Made by a program: the position numbers and the translations under genes. The notes beneath the pieces were generated by a model that was not told the DNA's origin, made no database searches, and saw nothing but the letters and a program-made list of their open reading frames with translations. Below, piece by piece: positions 17,398 through 25,843 of a stretch of DNA of 64,000 bases (positions are counted from its first letter, which is position 1; each line of letters begins with the position of its first letter). The DNA comes from Algoriphagus sp. (lineage in GTDB: Bacteria > Bacteroidota > Bacteroidia > Cytophagales > Cyclobacteriaceae): assembly GCA_029945945.1 (NCBI GenBank), contig JAQSDM010000005.1, forward strand, positions 62,001 through 126,000. The letters run 5' to 3'.

Positions 17398-19320
17398 GTG
17401 CAAAATCGGGCTCAGCATATCCTAAGAGAAGTTTTTGGTCATGAGGACTTTCGTCTTGTCCAAAAACAAGTCATCGATGCGGTGCTCGATGGCAAAGATA
17501 CGCTTGCGCTTTTGCCGACAGGCGGAGGAAAATCTCTTTGCTTTCAGATTCCTGCTTTGGTCAATGAAGGGATTTGTCTGGTCGTCAGTCCGCTGATTGC
17601 GCTGATGAAGGACCAAGTGGATGCCTTGAAAAGCAAGGGAATCCTCGCCGCTGCGATTTATTCGGGCATGAGTTATCGGGAAATTGACCGCACGCTGGAT
17701 AATTGCATTTATGGGAATTACAAGTTCCTCTATGTTTCCCCGGAGCGATTAAAAGCCGAACTTTTTATTGAGCGTTTTCGCCAGATGAATGTAAATCTCA
17801 TCGCGGTAGACGAGGCGCACTGCATTTCTCAATGGGGATATGATTTTCGCCCACCATACCTGGAGATCGCAGAAATCCGCCAATACCATCCGAAAGTAGC
17901 CGTATTGGCGCTCACTGCATCTGCGACGCCTGAGGTTTGTGCAGATATTTTGGAAAAGCTTCAGATGAAAGCTCCTAAGGAGTTTCGTCAGAGTTTTGCC
18001 CGGGTCAATCTGAGTTATAGTGTCAGAATCGTTGAAAATAAGATTGAAAAAGGGACAGAAATCCTGAATCGGATTCCGGGTTCGGCGATTTGGTATGTCA
18101 GAAACCGACACGCTACCCATCAGATAGCGAAAGCACTCACTCAATTGGGAATTTCGGCTTCTGCCTACCATGCTGGCTTGAGTATGGCGGATCGGGCAAA
18201 GAGACAGGAAGAATGGAAAGGAAATAAAATCCGGGTGATGGTCAGTACCAATGCCTTCGGAATGGGAATCGACAAGCCGGATGTTCGGGTGGTGATCCAC
18301 AGTGATCTCCCCGAAAATCTGGAAAACTATTACCAGGAAGCCGGTCGTGCAGGAAGGGATGGCAAAAAGGCCTATGGGGTTTTGATGGTCAATGAGGAAG
18401 ATTTTGAACTGGTTTTGACCCGATCAGCCTTGATGTATCCGCCGACTGATTTTTTGAAGCGGGTATATCAGTGCCTGGCAAATTTTTATCGAATCGCCGT
18501 TGGCAGCAACATGCTCAGCAGCTTCGATTTTGAATGGAACGAATTTGCAAATACCTATAATCTGGGCGTTCTGGAGACTTTTTATGCGCTTAAGGTTTTG
18601 GAGGAGGAAGGATTTATTGGATTGAGCGAAAGCTATTATTCTCCCTCGAAAGTCCATTTCAATGTGGATCCCGGTAGGTTGTACGAGATTCAGATTGCTC
18701 ACGCAAAGTTGGATCCGATTATCAAAATGTTGCTGAGGACCTATGGTGGGAATATTTTCTCCGAGTACATCAAAATCCAGGAAGCCAAACTTGCCAAATC
18801 TCTAGAAATCAAAGAATCCGACCTTATCAAGAGTTTACATCAATTGGTGCAGATGGAGGTGATAGATTACGATCAGCGAAAAGATAAGCCACAGCTGACA
18901 TTTCTGACTCCCCGATATGATGCAGGGAAGCTCCCGCTGAATCTCAATCGGATCGAACTTCGCCGCGAACTGACTTTGCATAAAGCAGTCAAAATGGTGG
19001 AATACGCCCGTCAAAAGAGCATTTGCAGAACACAATACATACAGGAATATTTTGGAGAAAAGACCGATGAAACTTGCGGGATTTGCGATTGGTGTCAGGA
19101 AGACAGGAAATCAAAAGATCCCGAAGGAACTGAGATTCGGTTTCAAACCCGGGTTCTCGAAACTTTAAAGCAAGGCGGCGAGTTAACAGAACACCAATTG
19201 CTGGACAGTCTCAGACTTCCTGCTTCGGAAAAAAACCTAAATTTCATTCGCCAATTGCAGGATCATGGTCTGATCACACTCCTGCAAGACGGCAAACTCT
19301 CGATCAATCCCCATGAGTAA
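17398..19320 (+). CDS. recQ: RecQ-type ATP-dependent DNA helicase
   Basis: 640 residues, starting with GTG directly after the preceding TAA. Motif I is LLPTGGGKSLC near 38-48, motif II is VDEAHC near 137-142, motif III LTASATP follows, and motif VI is QEAGRAGRDG. The RecQ zinc site is complete (Cys543, Cys560, Cys563, Cys566). The C-terminal 70 residues form a short winged-helix-like tail and there is no clear HRDC domain, as in many Bacteroidota second RecQ copies. It unwinds DNA in recombination and fork repair. The stop overlaps the next gene by 8 bp. Confidence 0.93.
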   Translation: MQNRAQHILREVFGHEDFRLVQKQVIDAVLDGKDTLALLPTGGGKSLCFQIPALVNEGICLVVSPLIALMKDQVDALKSKGILAAAIYSGMSYREIDRTLDNCIYGNYKFLYVSPERLKAELFIERFRQMNVNLIAVDEAHCISQWGYDFRPPYLEIAEIRQYHPKVAVLALTASATPEVCADILEKLQMKAPKEFRQSFARVNLSYSVRIVENKIEKGTEILNRIPGSAIWYVRNRHATHQIAKALTQLGISASAYHAGLSMADRAKRQEEWKGNKIRVMVSTNAFGMGIDKPDVRVVIHSDLPENLENYYQEAGRAGRDGKKAYGVLMVNEEDFELVLTRSALMYPPTDFLKRVYQCLANFYRIAVGSNMLSSFDFEWNEFANTYNLGVLETFYALKVLEEEGFIGLSESYYSPSKVHFNVDPGRLYEIQIAHAKLDPIIKMLLRTYGGNIFSEYIKIQEAKLAKSLEIKESDLIKSLHQLVQMEVIDYDQRKDKPQLTFLTPRYDAGKLPLNLNRIELRRELTLHKAVKMVEYARQKSICRTQYIQEYFGEKTDETCGICDWCQEDRKSKDPEGTEIRFQTRVLETLKQGGELTEHQLLDSLRLPASEKNLNFIRQLQDHGLITLLQDGKLSINPHE

Positions 19321-19927
19321 CTTTCTGGACGATCTTTTCAATAAAGTCTTCAAGTCTTCGGATAAGTCTCCGATGAACCTGAAGGAAAACTTTGTGCTGA
19401 AGGATTCTGAAATCCAGGAAGCCGAAGACTGGATAAGTGGGGAAGAAGGTCAGGTGCTTTTGGCCAGACTTTATAAAAATTACCATTTCAAGAGAGCCCA
19501 GATCAATGAGTATCCTCAGGTTCATATCTTCGATTCCCGCTACGCCAAAGGTTTCGCGATTACATTCGAAGAGCCTTTTACTTCCAAAACATTTTCACAG
19601 GTTTTCTTGGCTTTTGCGCAGCGAGTTCTAGCTTTGGGATATCAGCAGGTCAGTCTCGACCGGAAAATGGAAGAAGTGAATGAGCAGGTGAAAGTGACAG
19701 AGAAATTTTACTTCAAACCACCCCTGCAAATGCCTGTTGATGGAGAGCTAATCTCCCAGTTGTATGGAAATATTGCGATTGAAAAAGTAAGCGTAAATAA
19801 TCAGCCCAACTACCTAAAATTCCTGGCGACTTTCTATTCAGACCGATTGTATCAGGATCCGAAACCCTTCGACCACATGCTGGATCGATTATTTGATGCT
19901 AACACCAATGGACAGAATTCTATTTAG
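19313..19927 (+). CDS. Conserved-looking protein of unknown function in the recQ operon
   Basis: 204 residues, no signal peptide and no membrane segment. It begins MSNFLDDLFNKVFKSSDKS, overlaps the recQ stop by 8 bp and itself overlaps the NUDIX start by 20 bp. The middle holds an alternating strand/helix pattern (VHIFDSRYAKGFAITFEEP, then a helix FSQVFLAFAQRVLALGY). I do not recognise a family or a catalytic motif. Its translational coupling on both sides suggests it is a genuine gene, probably cytoplasmic; a nucleic-acid role is only suggested by recQ next door. Confidence 0.75.
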   Translation: MSNFLDDLFNKVFKSSDKSPMNLKENFVLKDSEIQEAEDWISGEEGQVLLARLYKNYHFKRAQINEYPQVHIFDSRYAKGFAITFEEPFTSKTFSQVFLAFAQRVLALGYQQVSLDRKMEEVNEQVKVTEKFYFKPPLQMPVDGELISQLYGNIAIEKVSVNNQPNYLKFLATFYSDRLYQDPKPFDHMLDRLFDANTNGQNSI

Positions 19928-20459
19928 AGAGCAACTGAACAAATACCGCACCCCATACGAAGATGAGGTGAGTTTTATCAAAGACTTTGAAGAACTTACA
20001 GAAGATCCTATGGCCTACAAGCGGGAGAGATTGGAAGGGCATTTCACCGCTTCTGCTTGGGTAGTCAATAAAGAGAGAACTCATACGCTGCTGACTTTGC
20101 ATCGCAAACTTGGAAGATGGTTACAGCTGGGTGGGCACGCCGATGGAAACGAAAACCTATTGGAAGTAGCGATGCAGGAAGCTACTGAAGAAAGCGGACT
20201 AAAAAGCCTGACTTTGGTGGATTTGAACATTTTTGATCTTGACAAGCATATTATTCCTGAGCGACCACACGTACCTGAGCATTTTCACTACGATGTGAGA
20301 TACCTTTTCGAAGCAGAAATCAACGAACCACTCCATGTGAGCAAGGAAAGTATTTCCCTGGCTTGGATCGCTTTCGATTCTGTGACCGATATGATCGGCT
20401 ACAATCCTTCGATCCTGCGAATGCTAGAAAAAACCAGCAAATCAGAAATCCTCCTTTGA
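19908..20459 (+). CDS. NUDIX hydrolase
   Basis: 183 residues from the ATG at 19908 (another ATG at 19896 and a TTG before it are possible). The Nudix box is G-x5-E-x7-QE-x2-EE-x-G (GHADGNENLLEVAM followed by QEATEESGL), with Gln in place of the usual Arg before the first catalytic Glu. HFHYDVRYLFEAE follows as the core strand. Such enzymes hydrolyse nucleoside diphosphates linked to another group; the substrate is not deducible. It overlaps the upstream gene by 20 bp and shares TGATG with the downstream thioesterase. Confidence 0.88.
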   Translation: MDRILFREQLNKYRTPYEDEVSFIKDFEELTEDPMAYKRERLEGHFTASAWVVNKERTHTLLTLHRKLGRWLQLGGHADGNENLLEVAMQEATEESGLKSLTLVDLNIFDLDKHIIPERPHVPEHFHYDVRYLFEAEINEPLHVSKESISLAWIAFDSVTDMIGYNPSILRMLEKTSKSEILL

Positions 20460-20896
20460 TGCAACGAATTGACCCTGCGCAGATTCAGCGCGAGATTGAT
20501 TTTTTCACCCCGATCCAAATCCGATTTTCAGATATCGATGGGTATTCTCATGTGAACAACGGTGTGTACTTCAGCTATTTTGAGCATTCAAGAGCTGTTT
20601 ATTTATATGAAGTTTGCGAGTGGGATATCATGTCGATCGGCACCGTGGTAGCGAGGATTGAAATCGATTATATGAAACCCGTTCATCTGGAGGATGAGAT
20701 CAAATGTTTTGTTCATTGCACCCGAACGGGGAATTCTTCTTTTGACTTAGCCCAATATTTGGTCGGTGAAAGTAAAGCCGGGGGTTCTCATGTTTTTGCA
20801 AAATGCAAGTGTACAATGGTCGCCGTGGACATGCAAACCATGCGTCCCGTTCCGATTCCCGCCGATTCCCTGAGTAAACTAACTCAGAAAGCCTGA
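20459..20896 (+). CDS. Acyl-CoA thioesterase, hot-dog (4HBT) fold
   Basis: 145 residues from the ATG at 20459, which shares one base with the NUDIX stop (TGATG). The signature IRFSDIDGYSHVNNGVYFSYFEHSR places the catalytic Asp/Asn-His region of the 4-hydroxybenzoyl-CoA thioesterase family near residues 20-45, and VARIEIDYMKPVHLEDEIKC is the following strand pair. The likely role is hydrolysing an acyl-CoA or acyl-ACP thioester in the cytoplasm; the chain length is unknown. The nearest longer in-frame start would lie inside the NUDIX gene and is rejected. Confidence 0.87.
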   Translation: MQRIDPAQIQREIDFFTPIQIRFSDIDGYSHVNNGVYFSYFEHSRAVYLYEVCEWDIMSIGTVVARIEIDYMKPVHLEDEIKCFVHCTRTGNSSFDLAQYLVGESKAGGSHVFAKCKCTMVAVDMQTMRPVPIPADSLSKLTQKA

Positions 20897-20914
20897 TTAA
20901 AAGGCTTGATTCCC

Positions 20915-20922
20915 TATCTTTG
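20915..20922 (+). promoter_or_regulatory. Candidate -7 element for the TPR lipoprotein gene
   Basis: TATCTTTG matches TAnnTTTG exactly and lies 15 bp before the GTG at 20938. No good TTG is at the right distance. If used, the upstream in-frame TTG at 20920 could not be the start. Confidence 0.35.
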
Positions 20923-20937
20923 CCGAAAATTTATCCC

Positions 20938-21645
20938 GTGAAAAAACTTTGGTTGATTGCCGTAATGGCCGTTGGTCTGCTGAGTTGCAGCCCGAGTGAA
21001 GAGGAACTGCTCAAGGCAGGAATGGAGAAAATGGACACCGAATCCTGGAATGAGGCCATCGAATATTTCGACCGTCTTCTGGAGGTTAATCCTGCAAATG
21101 CCCAGGCGTTGAATGCAAAAGGAGTGGCACTTTTTCAGCAAGAGAAATACAAAGAAGCGATTCCGGTTTTCACCCAAGCCATCGAAAGTGACTCGACGAT
21201 TTATAAGCCATGGTTTAATCGGGCCAATTCAAATCTCGAACTCAAGAATTTCAAACAAGCGATTTCTGATTATAACATGGCCAATGGCCTGGATCCTGCC
21301 CAAACGGACATCTACTACAACCGTGGCCTGGCTTTGCTGGGAATGGAAGAATACGAAGATGCCTTACTGGACTTTGACGCAGCCTTGCAGGTAAATCCAA
21401 ATCAGGCTTTGGTGTATTTCAATAAGGGGAAAGCCCAAATTGGAAACAACGATCCTGCAGGAGCGATGGAATCACTGACCAATGCAGTCAATCTGGATGG
21501 AAAAAATGGGGCAGCCTATTATCTGCTTGGCGTGACCCGCATGAGTGCACTCGGCGAAAAAGAAGAAGGTTGCGTGGATTTGAAAATGGCACTTTCTCTG
21601 GGACATACCGAAGCCAAAACTTGGCTCGAAGACTTCTGTAAGTAA
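20938..21645 (+). CDS. Tetratricopeptide-repeat lipoprotein
   Basis: 235 residues from the GTG at 20938, which gives a lipoprotein signal (KKLWLIAVMAVGLLSC, lipidated cysteine at 17). About six TPR units follow, each with the W/Y-N-A-G-x-AL-Y-x-A-x-xP periodicity (for example AIEYFDRLLEVNPANAQALNAKG and AISDYNMANGLDPAQ). TPRs mediate protein contacts, so this is probably a periplasmic or surface-anchored adaptor. The stop is two bases before the tsaC/sua5 start, implying a shared message. Confidence 0.87.
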   Translation: MKKLWLIAVMAVGLLSCSPSEEELLKAGMEKMDTESWNEAIEYFDRLLEVNPANAQALNAKGVALFQQEKYKEAIPVFTQAIESDSTIYKPWFNRANSNLELKNFKQAISDYNMANGLDPAQTDIYYNRGLALLGMEEYEDALLDFDAALQVNPNQALVYFNKGKAQIGNNDPAGAMESLTNAVNLDGKNGAAYYLLGVTRMSALGEKEEGCVDLKMALSLGHTEAKTWLEDFCK

Positions 21646-21646
21646 A

Positions 21647-22612
21647 ATGGCTCAGAAAGGTCAGGATATCAGGTTGGCGGCGAATTTTCTGAAAGAAGGA
21701 AAATTGGTCGCTATTCCTACCGAGACGGTTTATGGTCTTGCGGGGAATGCGCTGAATCCTGCCGCTGTTGCTTCCATTTTTGAAACTAAAAACCGACCAA
21801 GTTTCGATCCGTTGATCATTCATGTCTCAGGGATCGGGCTGGTTGAAAAGTACACGGAGGATTTTCCAAAACCACTTCAAAAATTAGCGGAGAAATTTTG
21901 GCCTGGTCCGCTGACTTTACTTTTACCCCGAAAAAATAATATCCCCGACTTGGTCACTTCCGGCCTTGATCGAGTAGCTGTTCGGGTTCCAGATCATGAG
22001 CTTACTTTAGCCTTATTGGCATCGCTGGATTTTCCTTTGGCGGCTCCAAGTGCCAATCCTTTTGGCTATATCAGTCCGACAACCGCTGAGCATGTCGACG
22101 CCCAATTGGGAGGAAAAATTCCTTACATCCTCGACGGTGGCCCCTGCAAAGTGGGGTTGGAAAGTACGATTGTCGGAATGGAAGGGGAGGAAGTGATAAT
22201 TTACCGACTTGGCGGACTGGAAATATCGGAGATAGAATCGATCGTCGGGAAGGTGAAAATCAAAGATCACAGCTCCTCCAATCCTCAGGCACCGGGCTTG
22301 CTCGAAAGTCACTACGCTCCGCGAAAACCATTCATCCTCGGAGATCTTAACGAAATGATCCCGGGATTTCAAACTCGAAAAGTTGATTTTGCCGTGTTGA
22401 GTTTCACCAGGCAAATCGAGGGAATTTCGGGGGAAAGGCAGTTTTTCCTGAGCAAGAACTCTGATTTGAAAGAAGCCGCCGCTAATCTTTTTGCAGCCAT
22501 GCGCCACCTTGATGAGAGCGATGCTGAAGTGATTTTGGCTGAGTTGATGCCGGAAGTTGGCTTGGGCAGAGCAATTAATGATCGCCTGAAAAGGGCTGCA
22601 GCAAAAGTCTGA
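21647..22612 (+). CDS. tsaC: L-threonylcarbamoyladenylate synthase (YrdC + Sua5 domains)
   Basis: 321 residues. It makes threonylcarbamoyl-AMP from threonine, bicarbonate and ATP for t6A37 in ANN-decoding tRNAs. The YrdC domain opens with IPTETVYGLAGNA at 23-35 and has KNRP at 48-51, then APSANPFG near 132-139. After about residue 200 comes the extra Sua5 domain (GLLESHYAPRKP linker near 222-233), so this is the longer Sua5 form. It follows the TPR lipoprotein by one base and precedes pgk after a 124-bp gap. It may equally be named sua5. Confidence 0.93.
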   Translation: MAQKGQDIRLAANFLKEGKLVAIPTETVYGLAGNALNPAAVASIFETKNRPSFDPLIIHVSGIGLVEKYTEDFPKPLQKLAEKFWPGPLTLLLPRKNNIPDLVTSGLDRVAVRVPDHELTLALLASLDFPLAAPSANPFGYISPTTAEHVDAQLGGKIPYILDGGPCKVGLESTIVGMEGEEVIIYRLGGLEISEIESIVGKVKIKDHSSSNPQAPGLLESHYAPRKPFILGDLNEMIPGFQTRKVDFAVLSFTRQIEGISGERQFFLSKNSDLKEAAANLFAAMRHLDESDAEVILAELMPEVGLGRAINDRLKRAAAKV

Positions 22613-22736
22613 AATTGCTACTTAGAATTACTCAGGGAAATTGATCATTTCGATAGGTCGGTTTTTGATGGAATCTTTGATAAATTCGGGACTAATTTTT
22701 ACCGAAGCACTAACTAAAATTTATTAGCCCATACTC

Positions 22737-23954
22737 ATGAATCCTAGAATTAAAAATGTCGATAATCTCAGCTTTGCGGGAAAAAAAGCGCTGATCCGGG
22801 TGGATTTCAACGTGCCGCTTGACGAGCATAATAATGTCTCTGACGATACTCGAATCCAGGCTGCACTTCCAACGATCAATAAAATTTTGAACGATGGCGG
22901 TTCTGTGATTTTGATGTCTCACCTGGGCAGACCAAAAGGCGGTCCTGAGGAAAAATATTCCTTGAAGCACATTCTTTTGTCTTTGGAGAAAGCACTTGGT
23001 AAACCTGTGAAATTCGCTTCTGACTGCATCGGAACTGAAGCTGAAATGCTTGCTTTGGGCCTGGAGCCAGGAGAGGTTTTATTGCTAGAGAACTTGAGAT
23101 TTTACAAGGAGGAGGAAGCCGGAGATGTTGACTTCGCTAAGAAACTTGCCAAACTGGGCGATATCTATGTGAATGATGCTTTTGGAACTGCCCACAGAGC
23201 GCATGCTTCCACCGCAGTGATTGCACAGTTTTTCATCGAAAAAGTATGTGGCTATTTGATGCAATCTGAATTGAAAAATGCAGACATGGTCCTTGATAAT
23301 CCCGAGCGCCCGTACACGGCCATTATGGGCGGGGCGAAAATCGCAGATAAGATTTTGATCATCGAGCGCTTGCTAGACAAAGTTGACAACCTGATCATCG
23401 GTGGTGGTATGTCCTACACATTTGCAAAAGCACAAGGCGGAACAATTGGAAATTCTTTGCTGGAAGCAGACAAGATGGACTTTGTGTTGGAGCTGATGGA
23501 GACTGCGAAAGCAAAAGGCGTCAACCTGATTTTGCCTGTTGATTCAATTACATCCAAGGCTTTTGCAAATGATGCCGAGCAAGGTGTTGCCAACAAAGGA
23601 GAAATTCCTGATGGCTGGATGGGCCTTGATATCGGACCAAAATCCCGTGAGATTTTCAAAGAAGTAATTCTGAAATCAAAAACTATTCTTTGGAATGGCC
23701 CGATGGGTGTGTTTGAAATGGATTCGTTTGACAAAGGAACAAAGGCTGTAGCGGAAGCGGTAGCCGAGGCAACCAGAAATGGTGCTTATTCATTGATCGG
23801 TGGAGGTGACTCTGCAGCCGCAGTAAATAAGTTTGGCTACACAGATCAGGTTTCGTACGTCTCTACAGGTGGAGGAGCATTGCTGGAGCATATGGAAGGG
23901 AAAGTCCTTCCGGGAGTTGCAGCTCTTGAGCCGGGGTATACTGGAAAACACTAA
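22737..23954 (+). CDS. pgk: Phosphoglycerate kinase
   Basis: 405 residues, close to the usual length. RVDFNVP is at 21-27, SHLGRPKG at 61-68, the hinge/ATP region includes GGAKIADK near 198, and the nucleotide Gly-rich motif GGGDSAAAV lies near residue 350. It transfers phosphate from 1,3-bisphosphoglycerate to ADP in glycolysis. It stands alone between a 124-bp upstream gap without a clear promoter motif and a strong terminator. Confidence 0.97.
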   Translation: MNPRIKNVDNLSFAGKKALIRVDFNVPLDEHNNVSDDTRIQAALPTINKILNDGGSVILMSHLGRPKGGPEEKYSLKHILLSLEKALGKPVKFASDCIGTEAEMLALGLEPGEVLLLENLRFYKEEEAGDVDFAKKLAKLGDIYVNDAFGTAHRAHASTAVIAQFFIEKVCGYLMQSELKNADMVLDNPERPYTAIMGGAKIADKILIIERLLDKVDNLIIGGGMSYTFAKAQGGTIGNSLLEADKMDFVLELMETAKAKGVNLILPVDSITSKAFANDAEQGVANKGEIPDGWMGLDIGPKSREIFKEVILKSKTILWNGPMGVFEMDSFDKGTKAVAEAVAEATRNGAYSLIGGGDSAAAVNKFGYTDQVSYVSTGGGALLEHMEGKVLPGVAALEPGYTGKH

Positions 23955-23958
23955 TTAT

Positions 23959-23987
23959 AGAAAAAGGGCCGATAAGGCCCTTTTTCT
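23959..23987. terminator. Bidirectional terminator between pgk and the convergent endonuclease-fold gene
   Basis: Perfect 12-bp stem AGAAAAAGGGCC / GGCCCTTTTTCT with loop GATAA. The minus-strand gene's stop codon (23986-23988) reaches into the right arm. Confidence 0.92.
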
Positions 23988-24846
23988 ATTTCCATTTAAC
24001 TTCCACCAGCACCGGAAAATGGTCTGAAGGATATTTTTTCCCATAGTTATCAGTCAGGATACCATGTCGGATTACTTCGATTTTTCCATTGATGAAGACA
24101 TGATCGATGATTCCGTCAGGCATTTTTTCCCAATCAAATCCAGAGAAAGTTCCGGCAGGACCGTAGGCTGGAATCTTCGAGATCAACCTCGCATCTTGCC
24201 ATACAGGATTTGCAGTAATCGTTGAATAGGCTGGATTGTCAGGAGTGACATTGAAATCACCCATCAAAATAACCGGCAATTTTTTCGTATTGATCTTCTC
24301 GATTTGCGCCATCAGCAGTTTGCTGCTTTCCTCTCTCGCTCGCTGTCCGATGTGGTCGTAATGGATGTTAAATACGAAGAAGGCCTTGTTTGATTTGTCT
24401 TTGAATTTTCCCCAGGAACAAATCCTATTCAAAGCCGCATCCCAACCTTTACTTGGGGTTTCGGGAGTTGGGGAAAGCCAGAAAGTACCCTGATCTAGTA
24501 ATTTGTACTGGGCGGGATCAAAAATAATAGCGGTGTATTCACCTTTTTGAGCCCCGTCATCTCGGCCTACTCCGAGATAGGAATAGCCCAAACCTGTACT
24601 CATTTGCTCGATTTGATGATGAAGGCCTTCCTGGGTTCCAAAGAGTCCGATTTTATGAAATTTGATCAGACCGATTACATGCGGGAGTCGGTCTTTCCAG
24701 AGATTTCCTACATCGTTTGAGTTGTCCCATCGCACATTGAAAGTGGCTATGTTATGGTTTTGACCAAAAGCTGACAGGCAAAACATCGGGCCTAAGAACA
24801 GCAGAAGAAGGTAAATTTGGAATATTTTAACAGGGTTGAGTTTCAT
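23986..24846 (-). CDS. Secreted endonuclease/exonuclease/phosphatase family protein
   Basis: 286 residues with a signal peptide (hydrophobic 9-27, cleavage near SAFGQ). The fold markers are ATFNVRWDN near 34-42, GTQEG near 70-74, a GMGDFN-type block (ILMGDFNVTPDNP) near 193-205, and YPSDHFPV near the C-terminus, giving the Asn, Glu, Asp and His metal and catalytic positions. Related Bacteroidota proteins are periplasmic or secreted phosphodiesterases; the substrate may be nucleic acid, sphingolipid or inositol phosphate. It is divergent, with a 61-bp gap, from a flavin reductase gene. Confidence 0.88.
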   Translation of the reverse strand: MKLNPVKIFQIYLLLLFLGPMFCLSAFGQNHNIATFNVRWDNSNDVGNLWKDRLPHVIGLIKFHKIGLFGTQEGLHHQIEQMSTGLGYSYLGVGRDDGAQKGEYTAIIFDPAQYKLLDQGTFWLSPTPETPSKGWDAALNRICSWGKFKDKSNKAFFVFNIHYDHIGQRAREESSKLLMAQIEKINTKKLPVILMGDFNVTPDNPAYSTITANPVWQDARLISKIPAYGPAGTFSGFDWEKMPDGIIDHVFINGKIEVIRHGILTDNYGKKYPSDHFPVLVEVKWK

Positions 24847-24907
24847 GATGCAGAACTAATTGCTGGGAAATGGCTTATCAATTAAAATTGCAATCTATTT
24901 TTATCAA

Positions 24908-25801
24908 ATGAAAACCATTTATCCCAAAGACCTCGGCACCCAGGATTTTCACACCTTGCTGCAAGGTAGCGTATCACCCCGCCCGATCGCCTTTGCCAGT
25001 ACCGTTGATAAGGAAGGAAATGTCAATCTGAGCCCTTTCAGTTTTTTCAACATGTTCAGCACAAATCCTCCTATTTTGATTTTTTCTCCTTCGAGAAGAG
25101 TGCGGGATAATACGACCAAACACACCCTGGAGAATGTGCTCGAAGTGCCGGAAGTGGTGATCCATATCGTCAATTACGGCTTGGTGGAGCAAATGTCTCT
25201 GGCTAGTACTGAATATGGAAAGGGCGTAAATGAGTTTGAGAAAGCAGGTTTGACTGCCGTTGATTCCTTGCATGTGAAGCCGCCCAGAGTGAAAGAAGCA
25301 CCGGTTGCATTTGAATGCAAAGTGATTGAGATAAAGCCTTTGGGAACTGGTGGTGGAGCGGGAAATCTGGTGATTTGCGAAGTATTGGTGGCGCACATCA
25401 ACGAATCGATTCTGGATGATTTTGGAGTGATTGATCCCCATAAACTGGATGCTGTGGCTCGTCTTGGCGGAGATTGGTACTGCCGGGCAAGCGGCGATTC
25501 GTTGTTCAAGATTGCAAAACCTCTTCGTACGATGGGAATCGGAATCGATTCAATCCCTGACGAAATCAGAAACAGTTTGGTCCTCAGCGGGAATAATCTT
25601 GGAAGACTGGGAAATGTGGAGCAATTACCGAGAGAGGAAGAAATAGCGGCTTTTGCGAAAACTCCTGAAATTCAGGAAATGCACGTTCGATTCAAAAATG
25701 ACCCCGAATCCTGGCTGGATCATTTGCACCGCTTTGCAAAAGAAGAATTGGAGGCAGGAGAAGTAGAAAAAGCTTGGTTGATTTTACTCCAAAAACAATA
25801 A
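24908..25801 (+). CDS. Flavin reductase-like FMN-binding protein (DIM6/NTAB family)
   Basis: 297 residues from the ATG at 24908; the longer frame begins in non-coding DNA and adds an unusual tail, so it is rejected. The FMN-binding core has LLQGSVSPRPIAFASTVDKEGNVNLSPFSFFN near 15-47 and IFSPSRRVRDNTTKHTLEN near 54-75. The C-terminal 90 residues are a helical extension seen in the larger Bacteroidota members. The family reduces or binds flavin; the partner is not apparent here. Confidence 0.87.
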   Translation: MKTIYPKDLGTQDFHTLLQGSVSPRPIAFASTVDKEGNVNLSPFSFFNMFSTNPPILIFSPSRRVRDNTTKHTLENVLEVPEVVIHIVNYGLVEQMSLASTEYGKGVNEFEKAGLTAVDSLHVKPPRVKEAPVAFECKVIEIKPLGTGGGAGNLVICEVLVAHINESILDDFGVIDPHKLDAVARLGGDWYCRASGDSLFKIAKPLRTMGIGIDSIPDEIRNSLVLSGNNLGRLGNVEQLPREEEIAAFAKTPEIQEMHVRFKNDPESWLDHLHRFAKEELEAGEVEKAWLILLQKQ

Positions 25802-25843
25802 AAAAGAACGGCCCCGGAAAATCTTCCGAGGCCGTTCTTTTTT
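25800..25843. terminator. Bidirectional terminator between the flavin reductase and sppA
   Basis: Long stem AAAAAGAACGGCC / GGCCGTTCTTTTT with an extended inner helix CCGGAA / TTCCG. The sppA stop codon (25842-25844) overlaps the T-tract, and the stop of the plus-strand gene touches its left foot. Confidence 0.92.

Noticed and set aside
20920-20937. TTG start for the TPR lipoprotein
   Set aside because: The TTG lies in a TATCTTTG -7 element, and the extra residues spoil the lipoprotein signal.
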